A stretch of 64,000 nucleotides of DNA, taken from contig NC_067198.1 in the NCBI RefSeq assembly GCF_000699445.3, positions 30,135,536-30,199,535 of the forward strand. Direction: 5' to 3'. The position numbers and the translations under genes are program-made. Source of the stretch: Schistosoma haematobium (taxonomy: Eukaryota; Platyhelminthes; Trematoda; Strigeidida; Schistosomatidae). The number at the start of each line of letters is the position of its first letter. Position 1 is the stretch's first letter. The notes beneath the pieces were generated by a model that did not search any database, had not been told where the DNA came from, and saw only the letters and a program-made list of their open reading frames with translations. Positions 43,701 through 54,273 of this stretch are shown here, in pieces.

Positions 43701-46700
43701 AAGTCTGAAAATGGCCTGGTTTTTCGGGTTCGCTCTAGTCAGACGTCGAAGTATTATTGAGGCTAATATTTTAGACACTATATTAGTTAAACTGATTGTC
43801 ATAAAAGGATTTTTGTCCTTCCTCATGGACTGGGACGATCAGCAGTCCAGACTGGTCAGATGGGATAACGTACACTTCCGAGACTCTAGTCAAGATTTCA
43901 GTTAATCTAACTGCTAAAACTAGACTACCATCCTTAGAAATCTCAGGGGATAGTATTTAAGGCTCTGCCTTGCTTTAGATTACTTACAGTTTTTTCAACC
44001 TCAATAAGAGTTGGAAGACTTACATCAGTTTGCCAGATAGTGGGCAACTAAAGTGTGGCTGAAGACCAGTTGAACCATTCCCTAAAGTGTTCTGCACATC
44101 GGTTCAATCTCCTGCATTGAGTGAATAACAGTCTCGTCTTCGTTTGAGATAGTTTCACTCACAATGGGATTCCCAATACCTGTTAACTTGATAAGTTTGC
44201 ACAGTTGTCTACTGTCACGTATCGCTGCTGCCTTTTACATATCTGCTGCTTTCGTCACCGACCACTGTTTACGGTCATTTCACGCTTGACTAGCTCGGTC
44301 TCTAGTTGTTCCTGAAATATATTCTGAACTTCTTAATCCTAAAATTGATCTTAAAGGAGTTTTCTTGTTGTGGCTTTTCTACATCCAGTAAGACACAGAT
44401 ATATACGTGATCGAACTAGATCATGACCCAAGTCTAAACATGCGCTTCAAGATGAGCGAGTTTCCTATCGGGTCCCTCCAACAATGGTTAATGGCAATAT
44501 AATCTGAGTCCATCGATGGTGGAGGTCGCCGCGTCTAGTTTCCATATTTTGGCTAAGATTTCAGCACTGACTGCAATGATGAGCAATGTAGACTAGTGTC
44601 CATATTTAAAACCTGACAGAGTAGTCAATGAATAACGAAGATGAGGTAAAATTTTGGTTTACCACTAAATAATTGAGTGATTTACGAATTGATAAAACTT
44701 ATGAGACCGCCCATAAATACGAACTAAATATTTAGACGCTAAGTATTAGACAAGCTTTACACCTCGCAAAGCACTGCACCATTCCAGGTTGCTACACTTT
44801 ACTATAGCACATAAAAGAAACAACAAAGATAAGTTAAGCAATGAACTTTACTTTGTTATTTGAGAAACAGGATCCGAAGATTATTTACTCAGATCATTAT
44901 AAGGGTTGATTATGTTTTTAATACAGAAATTAAAGTAGTTCCATGATGTTGATAGGGTAACCAGATGGACTAATGGAAATTCTAAAAATTTAAGACTAAA
45001 AATACTTGACAACATACGTCCAGTTCAAGAACGAAGATCTTACATTGGCTTTAGGCAGAGTCCAAGATGCATCACTATACTTCACATCATTACAGGAATA
45101 GAGAACTAACGAGGGTGGCAAAGACGAGAAAATAATGATAAATAGAAGAGAAGATATGAACAGAAACGAACAAAATCATGCAGTAGGAAGTGCACCGCAA
45201 TTGGTTTTGTCGCCCGATTTTGCTAACCAAAAGCAATTGTGGTAGAGGCTATCTTTGAAGTAACTGCTAATTGTTATTATTATTCAAACGCGTAAATATT
45301 GGTACGAAGAAGCACCACTTCGTCATTCGGTTTGTGTGAGGGCTGGAATACTGCCCGGGTGCTCAAACGGAAGCAGGTGGTTTTCTTAGGGGGCCACACC
45401 AGGAGTCTTCAACCTAAAGGTCTGATCCACAATACAGTGGAGTAAAGTCAGGAGATGCAGTCTCGTGGTAGTCGGTGACCAACAATAGGTTCATATGCCA
45501 TTTGTTCCTTCAGCATACTGGAGCCCATGTGCACCAGTGGTTTGGAATCAGAGTTTTTCGACTTCTCTAGATGGATCCTTCATATCCAGCAACCCTGGTA
45601 AAGCGCCGGACATTCGGTTTTTGCCCTCTCAATTTCGTAAACATCCCCGCCGCGAGAAGGCAGTGAGTAGAACTTCCCTGGTGGTAGCTGTATGCGCGTG
45701 ACCATGTGGGAGCATTTCGAGAGGCAGATTGGACCCCTCCAATCCTCAGCCGTACCACGGGATTTGGGGGCTAAACAAGTACATCAAACTACATAAGCTC
45801 TCAAATGACATTCTGAAATTTTATTAGAAAGTCTTACCATAGGTCATGACAACTGGAAACATACTATTCTTCACAGTCATACTCGACTTCAATATAAAAA
45901 TTTTGATAGAGTTGCCTTGTTGACCTCCGGGAGCTCTAGTGTGGCATGGCAAGAATTAAATGTGATGATTAGGAATTAATTTTATTTCAGAATGAATGGT
46001 CTATAGTTCATACATGATCTAGTCGTCTAGTTGTTAACTAAATTCTAATCGTATACATTCTTGTCTTCAGTGGTTTGTATATAAACGTGGTATCTTGCTA
46101 TAAAAAGTCTACTTCACTGAGTACGTCTTTTGATGCCAGTTCAATTGGTCTATATGATGACTGGAAGTCCCAGGTTGTAAAATGAAGTTTATAAAGAAAT
46201 TTTAGCAAATCTAGCTAAAACGACGACTCACATAAATGGGAAAATGTGTGCGATAATTGATTTGTGAGAAATTACAGATAAAACCAAGACCCTGTATGTG
46301 TTATACTGGACAAGTTAATCGGGAAGGAAGCGGTAAATTTATGAGATCTTACCGAGGTAAACTGACAAATAGGACTTCACCGTATTCTTCAAATACATTC
46401 CGAATCCAGTCACCAAGTTCCCAACTTGCTGAGGTTATGTTTTTCAGCTCATTTTCACTTGGTTTTGAACTTTGCCTATGAGGAGTGTTGTCCACACCTA
46501 CTTTTTCAGTTATTCCGATGGATAAACGTGGAAGTCCTGTAACTAAGATAGTTCGTCTCTCACGAGATCCCAACTCAGATAACGGCAATACTCGGACAAT
46601 AGCCAACCCTAGTTTGGTTTAAGCAAAAGGAATATAGTACTTCAAGTTAACCTCAACCACAGTATTAAAACTATGCATATGTAAAATGATACAGAAAAAA

Positions 46701-47068
46701 ACGTAAATTTTACTAAAGAGACAAAGAATGTGCCAAGTTTTTCTTTATTAGAATTACCAACAAGTTTCAAGACTGCATCAATCAATTTTAAAATCACGGC
46801 TAGCAAGTAACTTACCATCATTAGACAGACTCACAATTTTTGATGTTCCAACAACATTTTTTAGAATATCCTCTGTGACATTCATAGCGATCATACGATT
46901 ACACTTTAGCAGCAGATCTATTGGGATACCACCATCATCTCGTTTTTGCATTTCCTGTTTGAAGAAGCTATCGCGATTTAAGTTTCCTTCGCTTAAATAG
47001 AACTCAACTTGACGTAATATCTTTAAATTATTTTGATCATTTGGTGAAAGATCTTTAGAAAGATTCAT
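37198..47068 (-). CDS. LARP7: LARP7-like La-related protein, complete six-exon gene
   Basis: Complement of join 47068-46816, 46608-46353, 42377-42250, 40645-40448, 39106-38733, 37767-37198. All junctions are GT-AG and in phase, giving 592 aa. LARP7 binds the U-rich 3' end of 7SK RNA (and U6) and stabilises the 7SK particle that holds P-TEFb in the nucleus. The La motif (about 14-80) has [17 protein letters not shown] and [18 protein letters not shown]1 follows: TILVTGLPR (about 104-112), [19 protein letters not shown], then RGFAFVEF (about 178-185, RNP1). There is an insertion of about 30 residues between the first strand and first helix. The C-terminus has an RRM2-like region ([20 protein letters not shown]) and a basic tail ending HKHIVFNE, like the human HIRFSEYD end. 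The xRRM RNP3 motif is not evident. The start is the ATG just before the La motif. Confidence 0.9.
38733..39106 (-). CDS. LARP7: LARP7 exon 5
   Basis: Acceptor tatacttag|, donor GTTCAG|gttagg. It has an aromatic-rich [17 protein letters not shown] helix, then an acidic linker ([13 protein letters not shown]). The helix resembles the WMDLKKEYLALQ-like segment before RRM2 in vertebrates, loosely. Confidence 0.85.
39300..40350 (+). mobile_element. RTE 3' part in LARP7 intron 4, antisense
   Basis: Degenerate frames read [40 protein letters not shown], then [14 protein letters not shown] and [20 protein letters not shown]. It ends with the GTAAGTAAGTAA tail of the same RTE family as 3407-6622. 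39300-39757 is about 98-99 percent identical, inverted, to 48160-48617. Confidence 0.85.
40448..40645 (-). CDS. LARP7: LARP7 exon 4
   Basis: Acceptor tttattag|, donor GGAAT|gtaagc. It encodes a basic stretch with [19 protein letters not shown], before the C-terminal part. Confidence 0.85.
41500..41990 (-). pseudogene. Gypsy-type integrase fragment in LARP7 intron 3
   Basis: The minus strand reads [20 protein letters not shown] and, further on, [20 protein letters not shown], the integrase core of Ty3/gypsy elements. Frameshifts join it to an upstream 'PRKSAAAMV'-like stretch. Dead fragment. Confidence 0.75.
42250..42377 (-). CDS. LARP7: LARP7 exon 3 (RRM1, RNP1)
   Basis: Acceptor aattttag|. 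The split codon gives Arg, then [15 protein letters not shown]. Donor CCTACTG|gtaagt. Confidence 0.9.
42579..44535 (-). mobile_element. RTE-like element X2 in LARP7 intron 2
   Basis: Near-identical to 34184-36140 at a constant offset of 8395, with no indel and only a few differences (for example at 44311 region and at both ends). It contains the same RT fragment (43826-43428) with the same internal deletion. The flanks carry TAGTTT on both sides, a possible short target duplication. Confidence 0.85.
43428..43826 (-). pseudogene. Reverse transcriptase fragment of X2
   Basis: The 132 codons are identical to 35431-35033, including the truncation after SSGVRQGC. Confidence 0.85.
44536..45295. 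other. LARP7 intron 2, no embedded feature seen
   Basis: AT-rich intronic DNA with no frame or repeat recognised. Confidence 0.35.
45296..45775 (+). repeat. Dispersed repeat R, copy R3
   Basis: 'attggtacgaagaagcacca' through 'agccgtaccacgggatttgg'. It is collinear with R2 over its whole length and antisense to LARP7. Confidence 0.7.
46353..46608 (-). CDS. LARP7: LARP7 exon 2 (RRM1, first half)
   Basis: Enters in phase 1 (GGG, Gly). It carries TILVTGLPR and [19 protein letters not shown]. Donor CCTCG|gtaaga, phase 2. Confidence 0.9.
46816..47068 (-). CDS. LARP7: LARP7 exon 1 coding part (La motif)
   Basis: Begins [14 protein letters not shown] and holds the whole La motif. The donor is GATG|gtaagt, phase 1. 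An acceptor-like ttttattcag| ends at 47167, so a 5'-UTR exon or a trans-spliced leader may join there. The frame between 47166 and the ATG is open but not LARP7-like. Confidence 0.85.
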
Positions 47069-47215
47069 GATATTGATCTTCTGGTAACAGTGAACAGTCA
47101 AGAAGATATCGAGAATAACACGTTGTTTATCGATTGCGTCGAACCACAATATTAACTTTGAGAAACCTGAATAAAAATGAATACGACTAAGAACTACATG
47201 AAACAGGTTGAACAA

Positions 47216-48159
47216 GAAAAAGCTAATAACTTCATTGGATTAAGCTGTGATTTTTAGAAAGCACAAAATATTAGATTAAAGAACAAAATATATCTTAAGT
47301 ATGCACTAAAAGGGGGATGAAAAGAAAAAGAGAAATAAGAGTCTATGCGGCAAAGTTCATATATAAATGGAAGATGATTGAAACCAAATGTAGAGGCGAT
47401 ATCCCAGGTAACTCGGACCTCTATTACACCATACTGATACTATTTCCGCATACTACTCCACCGCTAGATTATTCCAATTCATATAATGGGCAATTTAAAA
47501 GTGGGCAACTACCAAACCAAGAAATTTCACCAGTCAGTAAAACGCCTATCTCTTGCTACACTAGTGTAAGAAGTGCAAGTTTTGCTACTGCATTAGATGA
47601 CGTATAACGAATAAATCACTAGACGACGTGAATACAATGCCACATATGAGACTATACTCAATCTCCCAATTTTGGGGTTTTCCCCAAAGTTCAATGACAA
47701 TTAACAGTTTTCCCAAAGTTTGAAGAAACATTACCCCAAAATTCAAGGGAATTTCAGCAGACTTGGGAGAATTTCCGGGTTTTCGTGACATTTATTAAAA
47801 ATTTTCCCGAAACGGACAGAAATTCTCCCTAAATACAGGGGGATTGAGAGATCTTTCCAATATATGTTGGACTAATAAGAGTCATATGACTCTTATTAGT
47901 CTTGCTCTTAAATCACGAAATCTAATGTCCTACACCTATTTGTAAAATACTGCTCCATCATTAATATTACGAATATTAATGTCAATTTTCTGTTCAATTT
48001 TCGTTCCTTCTATTCAACCATATGGTGCAGCAAACAAAGGTGACTCACAACCTTGAGCAGCTCAAAGACGCACTTCATGGTCTCAAAGAAGTTAAAACTA
48101 TCGATCCTTACTGGATCTGCTTTGTTTATCGATGATGATGCTGAGCAGCTACATAGAAG
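47216..48159. other. Intergenic upstream of LARP7
   Basis: Includes a stretch (47660-47850) of degenerate repeats of 'tccc.aa.ttttggg' character and the palindrome. The frame at 47317-47607 has no recognised motif. Confidence 0.4.
47870..47901. repeat. 32-bp perfect palindrome
   Basis: GACTAATAAGAGTCAT followed directly by its exact reverse complement, centred on CATATG. It lies about 800 bp upstream of the LARP7 start. Function unknown. Confidence 0.85.
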
Positions 48160-49460
48160 TTTCCAAATCTTCCAGAGCTTCTCCATCAAGTGTGATTAAG
48201 TTGGTGTTCCCCGTGTTGTGTTTGAGGATCTCCCATTTTTCTTGGGTATGTTGAGGTCTACTGATGCAGAGGCTGCTGCTGCTGCTATACTGGCTGTCTC
48301 GATCTGCATTTGTTGGTGTGTTTGAGATAGAAGAAGGGCCAGGTCATCTGCGGAGTTCAAGTCGTGTAATTGGTTCCTAGCTGTCCATTGTATTCCATGC
48401 TCTCTCCGATGTGGAGGTCTCCATTATCCAGTCAACCACTAGAAGAAAGAGAAGGGGAGAGAGCAATCTGCCTTGTCTGACTCCGGTCCTCACTTGAAAT
48501 GCATCTGTCCGCTGTCTTCTATACACAACCTTGCAGTGTGGTCTGTCGTATGAATTCCTTATGATATTGATGGTCTTCTCAGATGCACCATGGTGTCGAA
48601 GAAGGTCCAATAAGGTTCTTTTATCCACGCTGTTGAACACCTCATAGTCAAGGAAGTTGATGTATAGTGATGAGTTCCACTCAATTGATTGTTCAACGAT
48701 GATCCGTAGTGTTGTAATTCGGTCTGTGCACGACCGATCCTTACGGGATCCAGTCTGCTGATCTCGAAGATGGGCGTCTACTGAATCTTTCATCCGGTTG
48801 AGCAAACCTAGGTTGAAAACCTTTCCTGATACTGACAATAGTGTGATGCCTCTGTAGTCCTCTCAAATTTGTTCACATCTACTTTCTTTGGTATCTTGAT
48901 GGGGTGTCCTTCTTTCCAGTATTTCTGTCAGCACTTATTCTTCCTCTCAAATCTACCTAAGAAGAATGTGGAGTATGATTGCAGTTATTGTTATGTCTGA
49001 CTTGAGTGCTTCGGCGGGCATATCGTCAGATCCTGGTGCTTTCCCACTGTTAATTTGTCTGATGGCCATCGTGATTTCTTACTTCGTTGGTTAACTGACA
49101 TCTATAGGAAGGTCTGTGTGTGCTGATTCGGTGTTCGGTTGATTAAATGGAGCTGGGTTCAGTGGAGGCATGTCCATTCAAGAGTTCCTCAAAGTGTTCT
49201 ACACACCTCTTCCTCTGTTCTTGAATCTCAGTGATTATACTGCCTTCTTTGTACCTGGCCGGTCTCTCTGGTTTGCTAGATTTCCCTGCTAGTTTCTTCG
49301 CCATGTAATATAGTTGTTCCATATTTTCCTCTAGTTCAGTTTTTCCCACTGTCATTACTAGGTCTTCCACTTATTTCTCCTTGTCAGCTCTAATGCTCTT
49401 TCTCACTTGTTTGTCCACTTGTCTATTCTTGTTCGCGTTCTTTGACAATGTTTTTTTAAG
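48160..49460 (-). mobile_element. RTE fragment, inverted partner of 39300-39757
   Basis: The minus strand has a linker region (EQLYYMAKKLAGKSSKPERP, RCVEHFEELLNG), then SGKVFNLGLLNRMKDSVDAH, CTDRITTLRIIVEQSIEWN, YINFLDYEVFNSVD and [20 protein letters not shown]. It stops at the same 'DS' codon as the copy in LARP7. Frameshifts separate the two long frames (49370-49143 and 48838-48377). Confidence 0.85.
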
Positions 49461-49559
49461 GTGTGGTATTGACGACCCTACACGCAACCCTCTTCTTGTA
49501 GCCTGTCTTTAGACCGATAATAACCCCATAAAAGCTATATACGGAGTTCTCTGTTTTCT

Positions 49560-49910
49560 TGTCGACTCGAAATTGATATCTCTAGAAATTCAATTCCTAG
49601 AATTGCCTTATCTAATTCGGCTACAGTTAACACTCAGGGGAATCACCTTCTGGGAGCTACACGAAATTCAAATAATTTCACATCACTTTTTTAAATTTGG
49701 CAATAGCTCAGGCAGTACGAACTGCAAATTTCCAGGATATACTCGCGGAATTTCCAAATTCAAACCGAACCCTCAGGCTTTCGAATGTATACTACAGGTA
49801 GGTCGCACGATCAAATCTGAAGGCAAACCTGTGTTTGCTAGACCCGGTGAACTAGTTCCAGATAAGCTTAAAATCTCTAGAGCCTGTGGTGGTCGGTATT
49901 CGATATAATC
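49560..49910 (+). pseudogene. Gypsy pol fragment, start of RT
   Basis: One frame reads IKSEGKPVFARPGELVPDKL, the conserved entry to gypsy reverse transcriptase. The sequence then changes character. Confidence 0.65.
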
Positions 49911-50480
49911 ATTAAACTTCGTATACAGCTCGTCTTGATAACCGTTCTATATAACGTCCCAACGGTTTATTAACCAGAAGGCAAATACGAAGTGTTGATT
50001 ACGTTTATTGTGAGACCACACACATATATCCAAATGTACAGATGCGTTAAACAAGCATAGAAGAGTTGTGCCGAAAGGCAAGCAAGCGAGCGAGAGCCAG
50101 AGCAAGAGCGAGACGAGAGTGTGTGAGTGAGTGCGTTGAATATGAATAACATGGACATATATATAGCGTGTGAAATGAATGAGTAATCGAATCAAATAAT
50201 CAGTTAGTAGTAAGACTAGCAAAGTGAATAAATGCGTAGGCCGTAAGCAATATTCAAGCATACGTATTTCATACAAGCACAAAATAATAAGGGTACAATA
50301 AGTTGTCGTAGTGCGGATGACTTTGTCCGCTAAATGAGTTAGCAAAAGGGCTTAACTGCGTTAGATGAGACCAAACTCATTTGCACGTGAGTCGCTATAA
50401 GCCGAATTCGACCACTTGATACAAGTGGATATTTTCCGTTCACTTTATAGCCAGTAGGCATTCCCTCTACATATGGTCCC
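49911..50480. other. Unassigned segment between gypsy pol fragments
   Basis: Contains a purine-rich run at 50085-50130 (gcgagcgagagccagagc-type repeats). It may be an LTR or another insertion; no boundaries could be fixed. Confidence 0.3.
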
Positions 50481-50494
50481 ATTGAAAACTGAAG

Positions 50495-50842
50495 GTGATC
50501 GTTGACCGTATGGGCATTACAAGCTGCTTTGAAGTAAAACCAAAGGAATTCAGGTTGACCTCCGAGGCAGTTAAACAGCTAAAAAATAAATCAGATCGAA
50601 CATCTACGTTGACGTATCCGGATTTCTATTCCACACTCGCTTTAATGATGGACGCTCCGAACAAAGTAGTGGTCAATGGCCTTAACAAACTTGTTGAAAA
50701 CGCTTGGAAACCGATTGCGTTTTCTTTAAAAAGACTTGCCCCAGCAGAGGCGGGCTATTCTACTTTTGGACGAAAACTTTTCGCAATCTACCAGACCATT
50801 AGGCATTTTCGACACAGGCTAGAAGGCCGAAATTGGTGCTGA
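50495..50842 (+). pseudogene. Gypsy pol fragment, end of RT and RNaseH
   Basis: One open frame with LMMDAPNKVVVNGLNKLVEN, AWKPIAFSLKRLAPAEAGYS and FAIYQTIRHFRHRLEGRNW, the RT-RNaseH tether and start of RNaseH in gypsy elements. A stop follows at once. Confidence 0.75.
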
Positions 50843-51035
50843 ATTCGACTTCTGGAAGGCTCATACATGTACATATTTTAAAAAAGCGACTTTCCGTTTT
50901 AGTGTATTTCTGCGCCCAAGATATTTACACCGTGTCTATTTCTTTCCGGATAACTAATCCCTTCTGTAGACCAAACGCTTATATGAAACCGAAGATTTAT
51001 CACACATTTCGTTTTTGTACCTGATTATCCCATAC

Positions 51036-51126
51036 AAACAGTGGAGCAATTATTCAGGATTGACTGAATCTCGTTATTTTTTCTTCAAAGTGGATTCTTC
51101 CTTAGTTTTGACTATAGGGCGACTTA
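51036..51126 (+). repeat. Second copy of the 828-915 repeat
   Basis: Shares the 'gtggagcaattattcagg' and 'gggcgact' blocks with the copy near the window start. Confidence 0.4.
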
Positions 51127-54102
51127 AAAAACTATGTGTGTTTGCAAAGATAGCCTCATGCTCTGGCTGTTATGTTTCACGATTTAAATGAAGAACTACT
51201 CACCGGATGTGTGGTTTTTTCTGTCGATAAAAATGAGGATTACACGCTAGCACGAGAAATCTGCTTCTTATTACCACAAAAGAAAGCTCAACTTACGTTT
51301 TGGTTTCATCAGAAGTGAAAGGAGATATATTTAATCCTCATCCTCCAGTCGCTCTTATTTTTGGTAGCCTTCATTGTTTTCGAGCTCAATTAGACAGCCG
51401 TGAGAGTCCATATACTTTCCTAAGTGTAGACACAATTCACAATTAGGAAACACTGTCAGACTAAACAATAACATGGTCGTAAGTAATGAGTTTAATTTCA
51501 GAACGACGAGTGGGAAAGAGCTCAAATCAATAATGTGGAGCAATAATAGAAAAATTCACGACCATCAAAAGGGCGAAGATTAAGCCGGGACATACTAATA
51601 AGGTCAGGTATGGATCAACGACTTAAATTGTGTAGGCTGCTGATATCATATTAAAACGATACTCAATTGAAAGTCAGACTACACAGCATCTAATTCGAGC
51701 AGACCTCAGTTATCGACACAGATCACTCTCGCTGCTGATACAAAGACCAACGAATATTCAGTCACCCAGGACGTTTATTTCCTCTTATGATAGTCTTTCG
51801 ATTGCCATTGCTCTTATTACTGCTCGCCTTTATTAATTTGTATCTGTTTCGTTCTTACCCTTTTGAATGAATAGCGTTCATCAGACTTCTGGAGTGGACT
51901 CACGGGTGAATCTTTCACTGATATGCAAATAGGTAGTGGTTTGCGACGGGCATGTGTAGCGGAGCCTACAAGGAATGGTAGGTGAAATGAGCCGATGACT
52001 CAGAAAGCACAAATATTGGAGTTACATTCAGTTGCGAAGCAGACCGACAAATGAAAATGATACAATCGTAAGCCAAATAAATTAGAAACTGTGAGTTACT
52101 AGTAAACGTTTCACAGATCATGGTTTGACAACGTTGTGTTCCGTAGCACTTTTAAAATCAAGGTTCCTAATCCCTGTCAAAGCAGGAATGAAGGAGTTTG
52201 AAGATATAGTTGGAAGGTAATCTATATATCACGAAGCATATTTTCAGAGTGGACCAGTTATTGCAAGGAATTTTTAGCACGGAGTTCCCGACAGTGATCT
52301 GATGAGGGTGCTTGACTGTGCACTTTCACCAGGATGTGTGCAGCAAAACTGATGAGATCAGGGTCAGTACTGAAGACTAACAGAACTACTTATTCTACGG
52401 ACTCATCTGTCACTACAGTAGAACAAGATTTCAAATGAGTTACGCATTATTTACGTTTAACAGTGTTTAGAGCTAAAGGAAAATTCATCAGTAAACAACA
52501 TACGAATAATAAACCGTTTAGAGGCATACATTTGCCTTTCAAATATCAAAGGACCATGTTTGCATGGTATTGAGTGAAGAGATGTCCGGGTGGTTGGGAA
52601 AAATCATTTCTCCCACATCTGAGTTTGAATGCCTCAATTGTTACCTTGAAATCTATGGTTACTGCTTGAGCAAATGCGATCGAAATATAATTTTTCATGT
52701 AATAAAAATATTTACTCAGTAACCATGATTAGTTTTCAGTTATCCAAATGTAGCTCGAACAAAAAGTGAAGTTCGACTACGTAACGGCCTTAGGAAGGAG
52801 ATTTTCAGTTTTTGAACAATTTTGTGTCAATATTAAACATGTTATCAAAGAACTTTATTTTAAACCATACAACACTTTCTGAAAGGATGTACGCCGTCTG
52901 ATTGATTTGATCTATAAATTATCAGGGAAGTATTTAAAAAGGTCTCATAATTTGAGGCTTCTGAAACTGTAGGAAGGTAGTATAAACTTTATGCTGTGTG
53001 ATATATTCTTATTTCGGAAAGGCCTCAGGCTAACAAAAGGAACATAGTGACGTTGCACTTAATATAACCAGGGTTATTTTTCACTTGTTCTGTCACGATG
53101 AAACTACATAGTCAATGGAGATACCTAGAGAGAAAGACATGATTATTCTGAAATACTTATAAGTCAAGTTGTATTTATGGCTCAAATATATGAATTATTT
53201 GAAAAAAACTTTTTACACGGTTCTAGGGTGTTGAGAAGTGATACTTTAAGAATAATAATAGGTGGTCAGCGTTTGGTACTGATACTAGTTGGAATAAGCT
53301 TAACTATGTCCATGGTTCGTATTTACTTCATAGTAGGTGATACGCTGTTTACGTGAGACGTCTTCTATGACTCTGATGGCCACATAAGTAACCTTTTTAC
53401 TGGGATTGAATAAACCGCCAAACCTATGTATGAACACTACCCAATCTTGTATAGTTGATTGACTGAATATGCAAGTAATTTGTCATAGTAGTGTTTGGCA
53501 ACTCAGGCTTGCATTACGATCAGCAAATCATAATTTGCAGTGCTGCAAATCAGACGTTCTGATTTGGACCGCACAAAAGACAGTTATGTCCCTCCCTTTT
53601 GTTAAAATACAGGATACTCCACTGGATTTGCTAGTGAATGTTGAAAAGGATGGGCGTTTAGTAAGATGCTTAACTTCAGAATAGGATTTGATGTCAAGAC
53701 AAGGATTTCATATTTAGTGCTCAATTAAATCTTCTTGCTAAACTTGGTGGATTTAGACAATCACTCTTGTGCAGCATAGATATCTCTGCAAATTTATTAA
53801 GCATGAGCAGGCCAATTTCTCCTCCAACAGTATAGTCGGAAGTAATAAGAGGGTAATCTAAATTGACTATCACTACCTAGCAATTTGCACGAACCTGACC
53901 ATGTTTGTATACTGAAGTGCATCGAATACTATTCCCAGGAACTAACTATTATTAATGGATTTAAATACAAAATGTGCTAGGAACTGCCTAAGACATTTAA
54001 GATACAAATATCGTACATTTTAGTTCTTCGGACTGACTAACGTGACCCTTCTTTTTGTGTTTTTTACAATCGTATTCAAAATCTCTTGTTGTAAGATGAA
54101 AA
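51127..54102. other. Intergenic upstream of the EF-hand gene
   Basis: No convincing frame. A 71-codon frame at 53469-53684 ends DTPLDLLVNVEKDGRLVRCL after an acceptor-like aaaatacag|, but no partner exon was found. Confidence 0.35.
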
Positions 54103-54273
54103 ATGACATCATCCGCCAAAAAACAGAAGGTTAAACTAACGGAGGAGACGATAACTGAATACAAGGGACAATTCGATGCATTAGATCATGACAAAACGGG
54201 GAAAGTCTCCGTCCCAGATGTAACTGTATTAATAAGAAGAGTAGGTCTGATGCCATCAAACCTAGAAATTGAG
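54103..54273 (+). CDS. EF-hand gene exon 1
   Basis: 57 codons, MTSSAKKQKVKLTEETI to LEIE, with EF1. Donor attgag|gtgagt. Confidence 0.85.

Noticed and set aside
47317..47607. 96-codon frame upstream of LARP7
   Set aside because: No domain and no supporting splice sites.
53469..53684. Possible exon DTPLDLLVNVEKDGRLV after an acceptor-like site
   Set aside because: No partner exon with matching phase and no recognised domain.
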